A stretch of DNA of 64,000 nucleotides from Jaminaea rosea (lineage: Eukaryota > Basidiomycota > Exobasidiomycetes > Microstromatales). How positions within the stretch are numbered: the stretch's first letter is position 1; every line of letters starts with the position of its first letter. Shown here in pieces: positions 43,401-53,073 of this stretch. A program made the position numbers and the translations under genes. The stretch lies in the NCBI RefSeq assembly GCF_003144245.1, contig NW_020289984.1, positions 496,001 to 560,000 on the forward strand, read 5' to 3'. The notes beneath the pieces were generated by a model, which was not told where the DNA came from, made no database searches, and saw only the letters and a list, made by a program, of their open reading frames with translations.

Positions 43401-43848
43401 GGGCAAGCGCTCCAACCGTCGCGGCAAGTACGTCCCGGTCCTGGACGATGCGAGCATGCAAGCGCACGGTACGTGGCCCATCTGGCTGAGCGAGTGGCTC
43501 CACTGGGATGCGGGCATGTTCGAGCTTAGCGGTGAGGTTCCCGTGGACTTTGAGTTGCCCGAGCTCCACTTGGCGCTCGTACATCGACGCCAGGGGACCG
43601 ATGTCGCGACGGGGGCGATGGGCACCCCGGGTAGCAGTAACGGAAGCTCAGGCAGCAGCTCTCAGCAGCATGCGCCGAGCGCCGCAACTGGCCACCGTCG
43701 TCAGGGTAGTCAGGACTCAGCAATTACCGCCGTGGAAGACGAGGTGGTGATTCGATTGACGTTGTTCATCGACTGGCCCGTGGATCCGACGGGATCGGGG
43801 AATCACATCGCGCTGAGGAGAGGCGAGGCGGCTGGGACTGCATTCTGA
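40423..43848 (+). CDS. AXL2: Axl2-like single-pass membrane protein with cadherin-like repeats
   Basis: A single-exon gene of 1141 aa. A signal peptide (about 1-35) is followed by cadherin-like repeats of the fungal Axl2/dystroglycan type: QYPQIAHAGQAYSWTF, LPSWAKFDEASRTFTGTPP, then LPSWLKYSPQTYAMWGIAP, LPWLSYDAPTRTLKGTPP and WVHFDASSLVLSGTAP. One membrane segment lies at about 503-527 (GAIIILILLLIFARRCC). The 600-residue cytosolic tail is Ser/Pro/His-rich with a more ordered patch near the end (WPIWLSEWLHWDAGMFEL). In yeast, Axl2 marks the axial bud site and needs Erv14 for export, and an Erv14 gene lies at 24 kb. A role in cell polarity or septum site choice is inferred. Confidence 0.88.
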   Translation: MRSSTSSPWRRIAATVAFLAASSPHCFLSAVAALSVSRPLADQYPQIAHAGQAYSWTFSPTTFTGEDNIEYSAKGLPSWAKFDEASRTFTGTPPQGNQDKSTVTITAASSGSPSSSSSFDLIVVNEQSPILRTSLADQLPMASSLGRSQILPGNKLHIPWGWSFSVGWQGDTFYLPSGDAVYTHATINHDQPLPSWLKYSPQTYAMWGIAPNVPGAEGTEFVFVLTGSNLQGKFGGTSTNISIVLGTGNLAEATSSSAAGSATALPALNATAGQEVSYTIPLSAFLVDGHPASANSINVTADTSSLPWLSYDAPTRTLKGTPPTNSDATASNTSLPLTVTNSLGKSLNAKLPVNLFPPTFSAATLPNVMVMPGQDFSVSLAEYVRDSAQHTISLALDPESASQWVHFDASSLVLSGTAPQMGSDEKVKVTLQSAASSAAAAASSSSSNNPQRRADASDSPSNSASFYIAPQGSNPGRAPAPSDGNDDGSSSGNGLSQRTKIGLAAGLGSVGAIIILILLLIFARRCCAVEEHDRHGNVIVPGKSPAFSERTLTNNDASPMWGQEADKKEKHLEKTTPQMVQANSPYEEQGKDLKGILIGGRHYGGSPAMDNAASGEDAAPRQHGFMSALVAGARKWSSRNLSQQADPQASHAQVLAHPPSQSAHRGRSDSQGLGLTGLDLDGDTPDSDDPYRGTGTAPSRSHLSMRSKESWEEDLFYSSTEAAARGVPISGHQQHQHGNALAPVIEVDEVPTRRGGSDSSMSGRGRHLRVSSRSNPMRHRSGHSKNSPSFVASDTFDTPAADEMPTNESDPYVIGTAQRVDVRTLARQGSVQSRRPDVTRGHHHSRSMHLEDPSGAFEDAEDEVGQMVGQNRENNAVSPTEPLPPSHLEALAHIQYPQAVQAHSPRPPSFFGGSSIASNIRPEDTMRAVATPPRQQHQAPRTPAGALGSPQRPTSRSGFVEHLEANVSMGERIRIKLTPPGGAAMMGGAPGSPGKRSNRRGKYVPVLDDASMQAHGTWPIWLSEWLHWDAGMFELSGEVPVDFELPELHLALVHRRQGTDVATGAMGTPGSSNGSSGSSSQQHAPSAATGHRRQGSQDSAITAVEDEVVIRLTLFIDWPVDPTGSGNHIALRRGEAAGTAF

Positions 43849-45306
43849 GCGAACGCTCAGCCGTAGAGGGATGGTAGGCTTAGTCTGGCTGCGCATCGCG
43901 CCGACGGCCTGCGTGCCTTTCCCTTGCCTTCATCCTCCACCCCTCTACCACGTCACATTCTGCCCTCCTGCTCTGCACTCGGCTATAGACCTTCCCTCTT
44001 ACCCCCAAGTCCCCCTATTCTCCGCTTGTATTACTATTCATCCTTCGTTCTGTTTGCTTCTTCTCGCTCTCGCACCAATACCCTCTCGCCTCTATTGTTC
44101 CTCTCCTGTTCTTCCTCTCCTTTCTTCTTTGGACGGTCGAATGCAATGGATTGAGAAGCCGCAACTCACGACGTCGCAGCGTGTGCAATGCAAGTTTACG
44201 GAGTCCGGTCGAAACGAGGTGAAATTGGGGTACGCTAGCGGCGTTGGACGTCACGACGTGGTGACAGGCAGCTGAGAGAGCGTCTTGCCTGCCTGCCTGC
44301 CTGACGGTCGTCGATGATGGTGACGGTGCGTGAACCATCCACTCGAACGGTGCTTGACGCATTGACAGGCAGGTGAGACTAATTCGCCGCGGTCGTTCAA
44401 AACAATCGTCGCCCTGAACATGATCATTCACATCGCATCGCGACGACGCTGCTGCTTCTTGGCGTCCTGACGCGTAGGTAGTGGAAGCATTGAGCCGTAA
44501 TGGGCCACGACGCTCCCTCGCCGTGGCGCGCGCCGCGTGGGAGTGGCCTGACCTGGATCTGGGCAATCTGACGCGTCCGCATGCATCGAAGACACGCTTT
44601 CTGGCCGCGCATAGCAGTCTCATCTCCGCTCCTCGTTGCCTATCCCAGATTCTACCACGCAACTCCACTCCGACATTAAAGTTCCGATCGTCATCGACGA
44701 CGAGTGCGACCACCAAGCATGATGATGATGCTGCAGAGAGAGGGAGCAGCCGGCCGCTGCTGCTGTGGTGTCGGATCGATTGATTGAGCAAGTTGCGCTT
44801 CAAGGACCGCCGGTCGGCTGCGAATCAGCATGTCTTCGATGGAGGCCGGGCCAGGCCAGGCTAGGCAATAGGACGCACAAGGATGGTGGAGTGGGAACAC
44901 TTGCCTGTAGCGTCGAGGAGACCCTGCCATGTCTCGAGTCGGAGGCAAGAGAGTCAGGACGAGCTGACCTCGATCTTTGAATCGGACGTGCGACTCCCGA
45001 AACATCTCTCATCGCATCATCCCATCCATCCTGTCCTATTCGTTCATCCGCATCCCTCCATCGACTCGCCGTCGCCGTCCAGCCCTTGAATCTCTCCCTT
45101 CTTCCCCATCATTATCACCGTCGTGCGGACTTACTCACTCTCGCGGTCCAGGTTGACCCGCTACCCACGCTAATCCCTCCCCTCCTCCGACCGAGTTGCT
45201 TTCAAGTTCAGTCAGCCAGTATCGCTCCACCGAGGACTTCAAGGGCTCAACCCTTCGCCTTCGCCGACTCCTCAAAAGCAAAAGGTCATCGGACCGTTGG
45301 CACAAG
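43849..45306. other. Intergenic region
   Basis: About 1.46 kb: the 3' flank of the Axl2-like gene and the promoter and leader of the next gene. A GCCTGCCTGCCTGCCT tandem lies near 44287. Open frames on the minus strand (for example 44015-44803) show no recognisable protein. Confidence 0.5.
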
Positions 45307-48300
45307 ATGGCGACCTTATATTCCTTCAGGCCTCTTCGTCGAACCTCTTCCCTCGATACGGGAATCATCAGGTCGCTACAGAGAGACGTCGAAGACGAAA
45401 CGGACAGCGATAGTGGTAGCGAGCACGAAGAGCCGCGCCCACCTCCAGCTTTTGCTCGTCAGGTGCCCCTGTCGCAAAAGAGCCAACACCAAATCACCCG
45501 ATCTCAAGACTTGCAACGGCCCTCAACAGCTTCTCGGTCCTCTCCATCCACGATGCTCGTTACACGGCTCAATTCCTTGTTCTCTCAGAAGGGCGAGAGA
45601 GGTAGCCTTGACTTGGCAAAGATTTCGCGGCCGGTACCCTCCTCCGCCGAAGCTGCCCACATCAGATCCTCCTCATCGTCATCAGCAGGGACAGCGCCCA
45701 AAGCCAAGCCGGCTGTCGTGGTGCAGCAACTTCCCCTCCCTACTCCCTTTGCAGTACGCCGCCCACAGCAGGCCAAGCCCTCGAATCCACAGTCACCTCG
45801 CTCTCCTCTGCTGTACTCCAAGGCAAAGGACGCCAACAAGGAGCCTGAGCCCAAGCCAGTCCCAACAGACTATGGGGCGCTGCAAGAGGAAGAGGAGAAG
45901 CTGGCCAGTCGATTCGATTGGTCACCGTCTACCTCGCCCGAGCCCTCAAGCAATACAAGGCGGTTGGCCAGACTGAAGAACTCGCCCAGCTTGACGTCCA
46001 GCAATGACTCGTCCGCGGGTCGCAATCCCTGGAGAAGTAGCAGGGATGTGTTCACTTCCTCGGCTGGCAGCACGAGTAGTCGGCCCTCGTCATCAAGCAA
46101 GAAGAGCTTGGACTTCGGTGCCAGCAAGCCAACCATCACCCCAACTCAATTGGTCGCCGTGACGCGAGGTCGCGAGCTATTGCCCTTCGACGCTCTGCCC
46201 GTCCCGTTCTCGCAGCCAGGAAAGCCCTCCACTCAACGTCGTCCAACGCAAGCGCCGCCCATCTCGCGCACAAGCATGAGTAGGGATCGACGAGTGCCCG
46301 TGAATGTGGGCAACATCTCAGCTACAAGCTCGTCAATGGACTTGCCGACCTTTGCCGCTCCACGACCGGCGCCTGTGCCACCCCTTCAGCTCCGCAGCAG
46401 CGTTTGCCCCGCCCCTCGCCCTACCTTTTCGAGAGCCATGAGTCATGGTGACGCTGAGCTCACCAGCTCTTCCACTATCGCGCAAAGCTCACTGCTTCAA
46501 CCGCAGCCTCGTCGTGCCCAACCAGCTGCGAGCCCGTCTTCGATGCGACCGCCAAGTGAAGCCCTCTCGCTCAGCAACTTCGACTTTGAGCTCCCCTCGC
46601 TACTCGCTACAGATGAAAGTCGACTGCTAGCTATGGGCGCCCGCAGGAGCGGCTTCACGAACGGCAGCGGTGATTCGCCAACTGTTGCAAGACGACCTGA
46701 CCTGCCCCACTCTCAGTCCATGTCCGCGCTCAGTAGCCATGCTCGGGCAGCCAGCAGCAAGCCGGCTTCCCCGACCGCGGGTGGTACGGCTAGCTCCTCG
46801 CGCACGTCATCGCCACGTCGCCGCTCGAAGCGCAAGAGCAGAGTCATGCCCCCTACACCGCCCGTAGGCGATCGTATCTCCTCGCGACAGCATCGCGGTG
46901 ACTCGGATGCGACGATTCGTCCTGCCAACCCACTAGGTCAACAGATGGCAGCTTCGTCCCCTCTCGCATCGCCGCGCAATCCCTCGCTCTCATCGGCATC
47001 GCTGAGCTCCACTCCCTCTCCTCTCACCCCAACGCGAGGCTCACCAGTCATCAAGAGCCCGGCCTTGCCGCCGCGCTCACCTTTGCGGGAGCGTCGTCGC
47101 AAGCTTGGCCCTGCTCTGGCTCTCGGTGGCGCAAGCATGGGTGCGGAAGCCCACGCAGGCAACACCCCTCCACCTCGACACCGTCCATTACGCCTCTCCC
47201 CCTCTGCATCTTTTGGTTCTCTTCCCCGCTCTGCTAGGCCGCGGTCTGCCTGCATCGCAGGCTTGCCGGCTACCCCACCTCCCATGCCTCCGCCAAGTGG
47301 GCCGTTGCCTGAGGTGCCGACGTACTTCGACATGGCGGAGAGCTACCTGCGCGAGGAGCAGGAGCAGCAGCGACGCGCTTCGATGCGCGCCTCTTCTGCC
47401 GGCAACGGGAGCGAAGAAGAGGAGATCATCTTCACGACCGACAGAAAGCTGCTCCGCCCGGCATCTACATCGACCATGGGCAGGCTGAGGGCAGACTCTG
47501 CCGCCTCTGCCGCGTCTGTCTACTCTGTGCCCTCACCATTGGCGGCACACTTCCCCTTGCCGCCACTAGTGGAGCGCGACGTCTCTTCGTCGTCCAGCAC
47601 GGCGGAAGCAGCTCAGCCGCTTTCGATCACCAGCACCGCCGCTCCAGTGGTGCCGCTTCGCCAGCCATACGGTCACGGGGCGAGGCGGGGCTCAAACTCC
47701 TCGCGCGGCTCCTACACCTCGTACGGCTCCTCGTCTCCCGTCTCCACACGCTACGGGAGTGCGGTCAGCTCGCAGTCGCAGGGCCCGAGCAGCTGGGGGA
47801 GCGGCAGCGGCACATTCAGCAGTGGGGGGAGGAGGGGCAGCGGCATTGTGCCAGGGAGTGCCGCGACTACATTCGTCGGTCTCTCTACGCCTGGTGGGAG
47901 CAGTGCAGCCGGTACTGTCGGGCCTGCCACGCCACCCTCGCTGTATGGGTCGGGCGAGATGGGTGAGGCGCAGCTGCTCACCGCCAGTCCGAACAGGCGC
48001 GGTGGGCTTGGTTTGACGTTCAGCTCGAGCCCGAGTCAAAGCCCGGGCTACTACGAACAGGCAGGCACTGGTGGGAGCTGGTCGACCCTCTCACCGCCAA
48101 CATCTCCTGCCACCACAAGCGGCTACATTACCGCCCGCAGCTCCGCGTCAGCCATGCTTCTCTTCGAAGCACTGCAGCTCGACGTCCTCTCACCGACTGC
48201 CGCTGCCTCAGAAGGGAAGACGAAGCTGGGTAGACCTGCTCCACTCGACCTGCGTCTGGGAAGCGGAGCGGGCATGGGCGCTGGAGTGGGCATGGGAAGG

Positions 48301-48450
48301 AGTAAGAGTGCAGCTCCTATTGGGGCTGCGACGAAGAGTAAGGTCCAGCGTAGTGGCCGTGGTGCCCGGGGCCAGCAGCAAGAGGGGGAAGCAGAGCTGG
48401 TGTGGCCCAAGTCGGCTGGGGCAGAGAGGAGGTACGGGTTTGCGATGTAG
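45307..48450 (+). CDS. 1047-aa Ser/Pro-rich protein, unknown function
   Basis: A single exon with the first ATG at 45307 (the frame is open to 45196 without an ATG). It opens MATLYSFRPLRRTSSLDTG, followed by an acidic DETDSDSGSEHEE patch. Nearly all the rest is Ser/Pro/Ala/Arg low complexity with many SP, SxxS and RxxS sites. Slightly ordered islands are VPTYFDMAESYLREEQEQQ near residue 680 and SASAMLLFEALQLDVLSP near residue 955. There is no membrane segment or catalytic motif. A phosphorylated regulatory or cortical scaffold would suit the composition, but the family is not recognised. Confidence 0.72.
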   Translation: MATLYSFRPLRRTSSLDTGIIRSLQRDVEDETDSDSGSEHEEPRPPPAFARQVPLSQKSQHQITRSQDLQRPSTASRSSPSTMLVTRLNSLFSQKGERGSLDLAKISRPVPSSAEAAHIRSSSSSSAGTAPKAKPAVVVQQLPLPTPFAVRRPQQAKPSNPQSPRSPLLYSKAKDANKEPEPKPVPTDYGALQEEEEKLASRFDWSPSTSPEPSSNTRRLARLKNSPSLTSSNDSSAGRNPWRSSRDVFTSSAGSTSSRPSSSSKKSLDFGASKPTITPTQLVAVTRGRELLPFDALPVPFSQPGKPSTQRRPTQAPPISRTSMSRDRRVPVNVGNISATSSSMDLPTFAAPRPAPVPPLQLRSSVCPAPRPTFSRAMSHGDAELTSSSTIAQSSLLQPQPRRAQPAASPSSMRPPSEALSLSNFDFELPSLLATDESRLLAMGARRSGFTNGSGDSPTVARRPDLPHSQSMSALSSHARAASSKPASPTAGGTASSSRTSSPRRRSKRKSRVMPPTPPVGDRISSRQHRGDSDATIRPANPLGQQMAASSPLASPRNPSLSSASLSSTPSPLTPTRGSPVIKSPALPPRSPLRERRRKLGPALALGGASMGAEAHAGNTPPPRHRPLRLSPSASFGSLPRSARPRSACIAGLPATPPPMPPPSGPLPEVPTYFDMAESYLREEQEQQRRASMRASSAGNGSEEEEIIFTTDRKLLRPASTSTMGRLRADSAASAASVYSVPSPLAAHFPLPPLVERDVSSSSSTAEAAQPLSITSTAAPVVPLRQPYGHGARRGSNSSRGSYTSYGSSSPVSTRYGSAVSSQSQGPSSWGSGSGTFSSGGRRGSGIVPGSAATTFVGLSTPGGSSAAGTVGPATPPSLYGSGEMGEAQLLTASPNRRGGLGLTFSSSPSQSPGYYEQAGTGGSWSTLSPPTSPATTSGYITARSSASAMLLFEALQLDVLSPTAAASEGKTKLGRPAPLDLRLGSGAGMGAGVGMGRSKSAAPIGAATKSKVQRSGRGARGQQQEGEAELVWPKSAGAERRYGFAM

Positions 48451-48740
48451 CGCGCGAGGGGTGCGCGCGAGGGGGTAGAGGCTTTCAAGAAATACACAGG
48501 CCAATTGGGACAATGATTCAATTTATTGTGATGTGAAAGTGGTGTAATGTATTTTGACATCAGCTTCGAGCATGGTGCGCGAGGTGAACAACAGGGTTCG
48601 GCGACACTCAAGACCCTACGTGGGCTTGTACCAGATGTCGACAGAGCTGGGCACCTGGTCGAGCGTGAGCTCGTCGGGCCACTCGCCTGCCCGAAGCGAA
48701 GGCCAAGGACACTGAGTCAGTCTGGCCCGCCAATGGTGCT

Positions 48741-49341
48741 TCATTCCTCCTCAATCGTATACGTACAGTCATCGTTGGCATTGACGTACCAGCAGGCGGG
48801 GCTGACAGCCTGCTCAGAGTTCGCTCCCAGACAGATGGCGAAGTCCTCTTCAGGGCAGTAGTCGTGAGGCCATACGTACCATCCACCATCACCGCAGGGG
48901 GTGCCTGAACAGCGAGAAGGGCAGAGTCAGTCAGACACTGAGACGTACCTAGCTAAGGTCAAGAGCAGCTTACCAAAGTTGAGTATGTTATCCCTCAGCA
49001 CATTCCAGTCGGCGACCCGCGATGGCTCGTCTCGGTGGACACCGGTGCAAGAGTACGTGCCGATCGTCCTGTAGAGGCCAGTATTGATGTCCACCTCTTC
49101 CTTCAGAGTGACAGGAGCGTTGCAGAACTGCGGTAAGCGAGGGTGAGATCAACGTCAGCTACGCGAAGCATCATGAGGAAAGCGGCACGCGCGGCCGCCT
49201 ACTCGCCTTCTCGTATTTGTACTGATTGGGAGACCCGATTCCCGGCTTCCAGGTGCAGACCATGTGCTTGGCCTGGTAGGCTGGGGCGAGAGCCATCAAG
49301 GCGAGTGCGAAGGGCGTGAGGGCGAAGGTGAGGAAGACCAT
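48741..49341 (-). CDS. Secreted 8-Cys protein, paralogue B, three exons with a GC-AG intron
   Basis: Exons are 49341-49207, 49127-48974 and 48904-48741, giving 150 aa. A signal peptide with a Phe/Leu/Ala core ends near AYQAKH. The mature part shows HMVCTWKPGIG, YKYEK, FCNAPVTLKEEVD, GTYSCTG, FGTPCGDGGWYVWPHDYCP, AICLGAN, PACWYV and NDDCTY. Layout, exon-2 length (154 bases) and the non-canonical GC donor of intron 1 match paralogue A at 30.2 kb. The ATG at 49341 is chosen because the frame extends upstream to 49452 but would spoil the signal peptide. The gene is divergent from the first member of the tandem array and shares about 400 bases of promoter with it. Confidence 0.8.
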
Positions 49342-49738
49342 GGTGAGTACGCGAGATGCGGAGAGGGTCCTAGAGCTGTGAAGGGCCCAGCTCAAGTACC
49401 TCTCGCCAAGATTTAGGCTCAAGAGCGGCGCTGTGTACAACCCTTGGCCCAAGAAGCCCTACCGGAGTTCTGTTGGCGCTGTCGTCGGCCCTTTGCTACC
49501 GCGGCACATTATGGCGTCGCTCCGGAGTGTCAGCCATACGGTACACCTGGGCGCTTTTGATGCCATCCCTGTCGGGGGAAGTCTTCCGACCCAGCGATTG
49601 TCCGCAGCAACGACGGCTGTGCTCTGCGGGACAGCTGACCCTGTTGCGCCTTGGCGTCCGGGTGAGCAACTCTTGGGGCTCCGACGATCTCGCTGCTGCA
49701 CTTTGTCACCACACCTACGCCGCTCACGGACACCACGC
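49342..49738. other. Divergent promoter between paralogue B and the array
   Basis: About 400 bases between two secreted-protein genes on opposite strands. It is a candidate shared control region for the two families. Confidence 0.5.
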
Positions 49739-50461
49739 ATGTCTCGCCTCCTGCAGCTGCTCGCCATTGTATTGGCTACTGCGGCATCTCTGCCCGCTGT
49801 GCAGGGTGCGAACGCTACGCTGAGTAGGTGGGCAACTCTCATCGAATTGTGGCGGGATGGATGCTGACTCCCTTTGCAGTCCATGCCTGTAATGAGGAAA
49901 GGAACCGCCACTGTGAGTCAACCATAGCAAGGCGTGCTGAGCTAAGGCCGCTGACGGTGTGCCCGCGTCTAGGCTTCTACACTCCTCGTGGAGAATACCT
50001 CGCTCATCCTAACAGCATCGACCTCACCGATGATGACAAGCTGCTTTGGCTGGAAACCGATGAGACCGGCGCGAGTGAGTTGCGCTTGCCTTTCTGAACC
50101 GCAGCATCTGACTCAGAACACTCGCCTGACCTTGCAACTTCGCTCCGCAGCCACATATCTCTTCGACGAGGGGTCTCACGGCAGCTTCGCCGTCAGCTGC
50201 CTGAACGGTGGCGGCAGGAATGGTTTCTACTTCTCGCTGAACCGCAGATACTCGGTCATCACCCACGCCGCTTTGTCGTCTGGTAAGGCTACGGTCGCTT
50301 TCAATGACGCGATGTCCACGCAGGTGAAGTCCAGGCGCGTGATTGCAGCGGACCTTTCGGCCTGATAACCTGTGCTTCGCCCTCTTAAATTTATAGCCGC
50401 TGGGAAAGCCATCTACAGTTACCACGCTGGGGTTGATGTCATTATTCGCTGCCCCGTCTAG
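49739..50461 (+). CDS. Array member 1: small secreted protein, five-exon plan
   Basis: Exons 49739-49823, 49880-49912, 49973-50074 and 50151-50323 fit the family plan exactly in length and phase. A signal peptide of about 24 residues precedes IHACNEERNRHC, then FYTPRGEYL, and the core TYLFDEGSHGSFAVSC, RNGFYFSLNRRYSV and KATVAFND. A last segment near 50397-50461 contains the family ending AGVDVIIRCPV. The 3' end departs from the pattern of its neighbours, so the last exon is not firmly assigned and the copy may be starting to decay. Function is unknown. It belongs to the subgroup of members 1-5. Confidence 0.6.
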
Positions 50462-50660
50462 CGTATGCCTTGCAAGCCGCTCGATGCTCCTGATCTGCGG
50501 GTGATTGTCCGATCCGTGGCTGGAAGGATCGATATCAAACGCGCCGACGGCACGGGCCGCACTGTGGATCATACTGTAGGATGACCGATGGCAACGCGGA
50601 CCGCTTTGCTTGTCGCCGATGCCCGGCAGATGAGTGCATCCGATCGGCGACAATGACGAG
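50429..50660. repeat. Array upstream module, copy R1
   Basis: This module runs from the end of member 1 into the member 2 upstream region. It shares GATCCGTGGCTG, GCACGGGCCGC, GATGACCGATGGCAACGCGG and GATGAGTGCATCCGATCGGC with the modules at 51788 and, more loosely, 53074. Confidence 0.75.
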
Positions 50661-50724
50661 TTCCAGAGATGTCATATCTCCTGACCTCCTTTCCCTCCTG
50701 CATTAACCAGCCTTACCTCTTACA

Positions 50725-51479
50725 ATGCCTGCTCTTATCTTCCTCCTCGTCGTGACGGTGACTCTAGCCGTGGCCGCTCCTCCTCCAGCGGCTCGTGGTT
50801 CGATCGTCAGTGTGTATGCCCCTGATCGCTCGCCCGCTACCTGCGCTGATCGCTCCAAGTGATACTGCGCTCGCTGCAGCTCAACGCTGCCATGCAGACC
50901 CCAATGTCCATTGTGAGTCCCGAGAGAGCCGAGCAGTCGACGGCAAACAGTATTGACGAGTGGCATGTTTTCAGGCATCTACGCTAGCCAATCCGTGGTC
51001 GAATATCCTAAAGTGCGCATGTCCTCCGGCAGCGTCATTGCTACCGAGGTCGACAACATCGGCTCATGTAAGTTGCGGAGGCTGGTCTCTCGAGCACAAG
51101 GCTGACATCTCTTGCGTCGCAGCCACCTTCGTCCTTGAGCAAAATTCCGTCGGCTCCATCACGGTCAGGTGTGCAGAGGGTGGCGGCCAAAACGTTTTCT
51201 ACTTTCTCTTTCAGAACAAATTTTCACAGATCGACCACCGTCCGGAGTCTACTGGTCGGGCTACGATCGCTTTCAATGACGACGGAGGGCTTCATGTGAG
51301 GCAGTAGATCCAAGCAGCATCAGCTTCTCCTGCTGACCATTCGTTCTGCGATTCCGTGTTCACAGCCTAAACCCGGTTCGAGCGCATTCAGTCACATGGC
51401 AGGTGTCGATGCGACGATCTCTTGCCCGTTCGCAAAAGGGGTTGAGCACGAAGGCCTCGCTGATGCAAAGCTCGGCTAG
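50725..51479 (+). CDS. Array member 2: small secreted protein, five exons
   Basis: Exons are 50725-50809, 50880-50912, 50975-51067, 51123-51295 and 51366-51479, giving 165 aa in frame. A signal peptide with a Leu/Val core ends at APPPAARG. Exon 2 gives TQRCHADPNVHC and exon 3 IYASQSVVEYPK. Exon 4 has FVLEQNSVGSITVRC, GGGQNVFYFLFQ and ATIAFNDDGG. Exon 5 has the ending AGVDATISCPF followed by a 15-residue tail (AKGVEHEGLADAKLG) that most members lack. The four family cysteines are present. Confidence 0.8.
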
Positions 51480-51775
51480 GCTAGCCTACGCTCAGGCCCC
51501 TTCACTACTGTACTCCCATTTCATTCGCCACGTTCGACTGTGCCTTTCACATTCGACCCTTCCAAACCTTCCCTCATTGTCCGGCCAACTAAAGTCTCAA
51601 AAGAACTCAATACAAAACGAGATCTTCCCTCTCGCTCCGTCGTCGCTGAGGATGACCAGAATAGCGTGAGCGGACACAAGTCTTGGCGCGCTCGAGCCGC
51701 GCCTCGATCTGTCATGGCACTGCAAGACGTCCCGTGCCCCTCTGGCAATTATCTATCTGCTGGGAACGGTATCTG

Positions 51776-51832
51776 GACAGTAGTCAACACGCTGAGCTTC
51801 ATGTCACGGTTCGCTGTCCCTTGCACCATGCT
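51776..51832 (+). pseudogene. Remnant of an array last exon
   Basis: A short stretch reading AELHVTVRCP resembles the GVD-type ending of member 1 and sits in the same position relative to the upstream module. No signal-peptide or core exons are found beside it. It looks like a leftover edge of a duplicated unit. Confidence 0.5.
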
Positions 51833-51985
51833 TTTGACCTGCGTGTGATCATTCGATCCGTGGCTGAAAGATCGAAATCAAATCCGCCGCAAACGGCACG
51901 GGCCGCTTTGTGAGTCGTAGGATGACCGATGGCAACGCGGGTGGTCTGGCAGATGAGTGCATCCGATCGGCGGCGATGATGAAAT
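51788..51985. repeat. Array upstream module, copy R2
   Basis: It is closely similar to R1 at 50429: GATCCGTGGCTGAAAG, AACGGCACGGGCCGC, GGATGACCGATGGCAACGCG and GATGAGTGCATCCGATCGGC occur in the same order. It sits upstream of member 3. Confidence 0.8.
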
Positions 51986-51991
51986 GGATGC

Positions 51992-51997
51992 TATATA
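51992..51997 (+). promoter_or_regulatory. TATA-like box of array member 3
   Basis: TATATA lies 61 bases upstream of the member 3 ATG, a plausible core-promoter spacing for a fungal gene with a short leader. Confidence 0.4.
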
Positions 51998-52057
51998 CAG
52001 TACTCCAAATTTTCCTCCTTTGCCTTCCTACATTCCACTGGCCGCACTCTTACTACA

Positions 52058-52896
52058 ATGCTTCCCCTTGCTCTTCTCATCGTCGTCACAGCGACTCTCG
52101 CTGTGGCCGCTCCTCCTTCCGCAGCTCGTGGCACTTCCATCTGTGCGTACCGTTGGCAAGTCGACTCCTTACGGCACGCTGACCGTTCAGAGCGATACGC
52201 TACCAGCTCAACGCTGCAATGCGGATCCCAATGTCCACTGTGAGCCGCGAGAGTCCTGACCGCGTCGAGAAGGAACACGAATCACAACTTGCATGAGCAC
52301 AGGCATTTACGGCCCTCCCATCAATGCACGTGTACCTAATTATGCCTGTCCAACTATGGAATGGGGCAAAATCATCGATTACGAAATCGACGAGATAGGC
52401 TCCGGTGAGTCGACATTGCTGATCTGGCAGGCACAAGGTTGATATTTCTTGCGCCGCAGTCACTTGGCTGATCGAGGACTATTCGCTCGGCTCCATGACC
52501 GTAAAGTGTGCGAAGGGAGGCGGTGTCACGCCACGTGGCACGCGTGGAGGCCCGTTCAACTTATGTTTACCAGTTCTCTCCGTCGTACTTTCTTACCTTT
52601 AATACCATTCTTTCATCCCCCTCTGAACTGGTACAGGCGGCTCGAACGATTTTGAATTTTACTTCAACAAGAATTATTCGTCGATTGAGCACCAGCAAAG
52701 TTCGACCGGTCACGCTACGATGGGCTTCAATGATGGCGTTGGGGGTCATGTGAGGCAACAGACCGAGGCAGCGCCGCAGAGTCTCCTGCTGACGCCGACG
52801 CTGCCCCATTTCCTCATGCCATACCAGCCTGCCCCAGGGGCTCTCTTCACGACTCGGATGCTCGGTGTTGACGCGACGATCCACTGCCCATTCTAG
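52058..52896 (+). CDS. Array member 3: small secreted protein, six exons with a gained intron
   Basis: Exons are 52058-52142, 52207-52239, 52303-52404, 52460-52522, 52637-52749 and 52828-52896, giving 154 aa in frame. It has a signal peptide, then SQRCNADPNVHC, CIYGPPINARVP with two extra cysteines in exon 3, WLIEDYSLGSMTVKCAKGGG, SNDFEFYFNKNYSSIEH, ATMGFNDG and the ending GVDATIHCPF. The core exon that is single in all other members is split here by a 114-base intron (52523-52636) placed inside the Gly-rich turn. Without removing it the core would not align. It is the only member with six exons. Confidence 0.78.
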
Positions 52897-53073
52897 GCAG
52901 TGGCGAACACGAAAGCTCGACCAGGCTACAGGGCTGTAGCGTGCGCTCAGGTCCCCTCACTACTGCCATCTATCCGCCACATTCTACTGTGCTTTTCCAT
53001 TCGACTCCTCCAGACCTTCCGTCACTGTCTGGGCTTGTAGTCGCGCTTCGCGGTCCTGTCTAATGCCCTGTCT

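Noticed and set aside
44015-44803. A 262-residue minus-strand frame in the 43.8-45.3 kb gap
   Set aside because: Its composition looks random, with many Arg, Ser and His residues. I see no motif, signal peptide or credible splicing.
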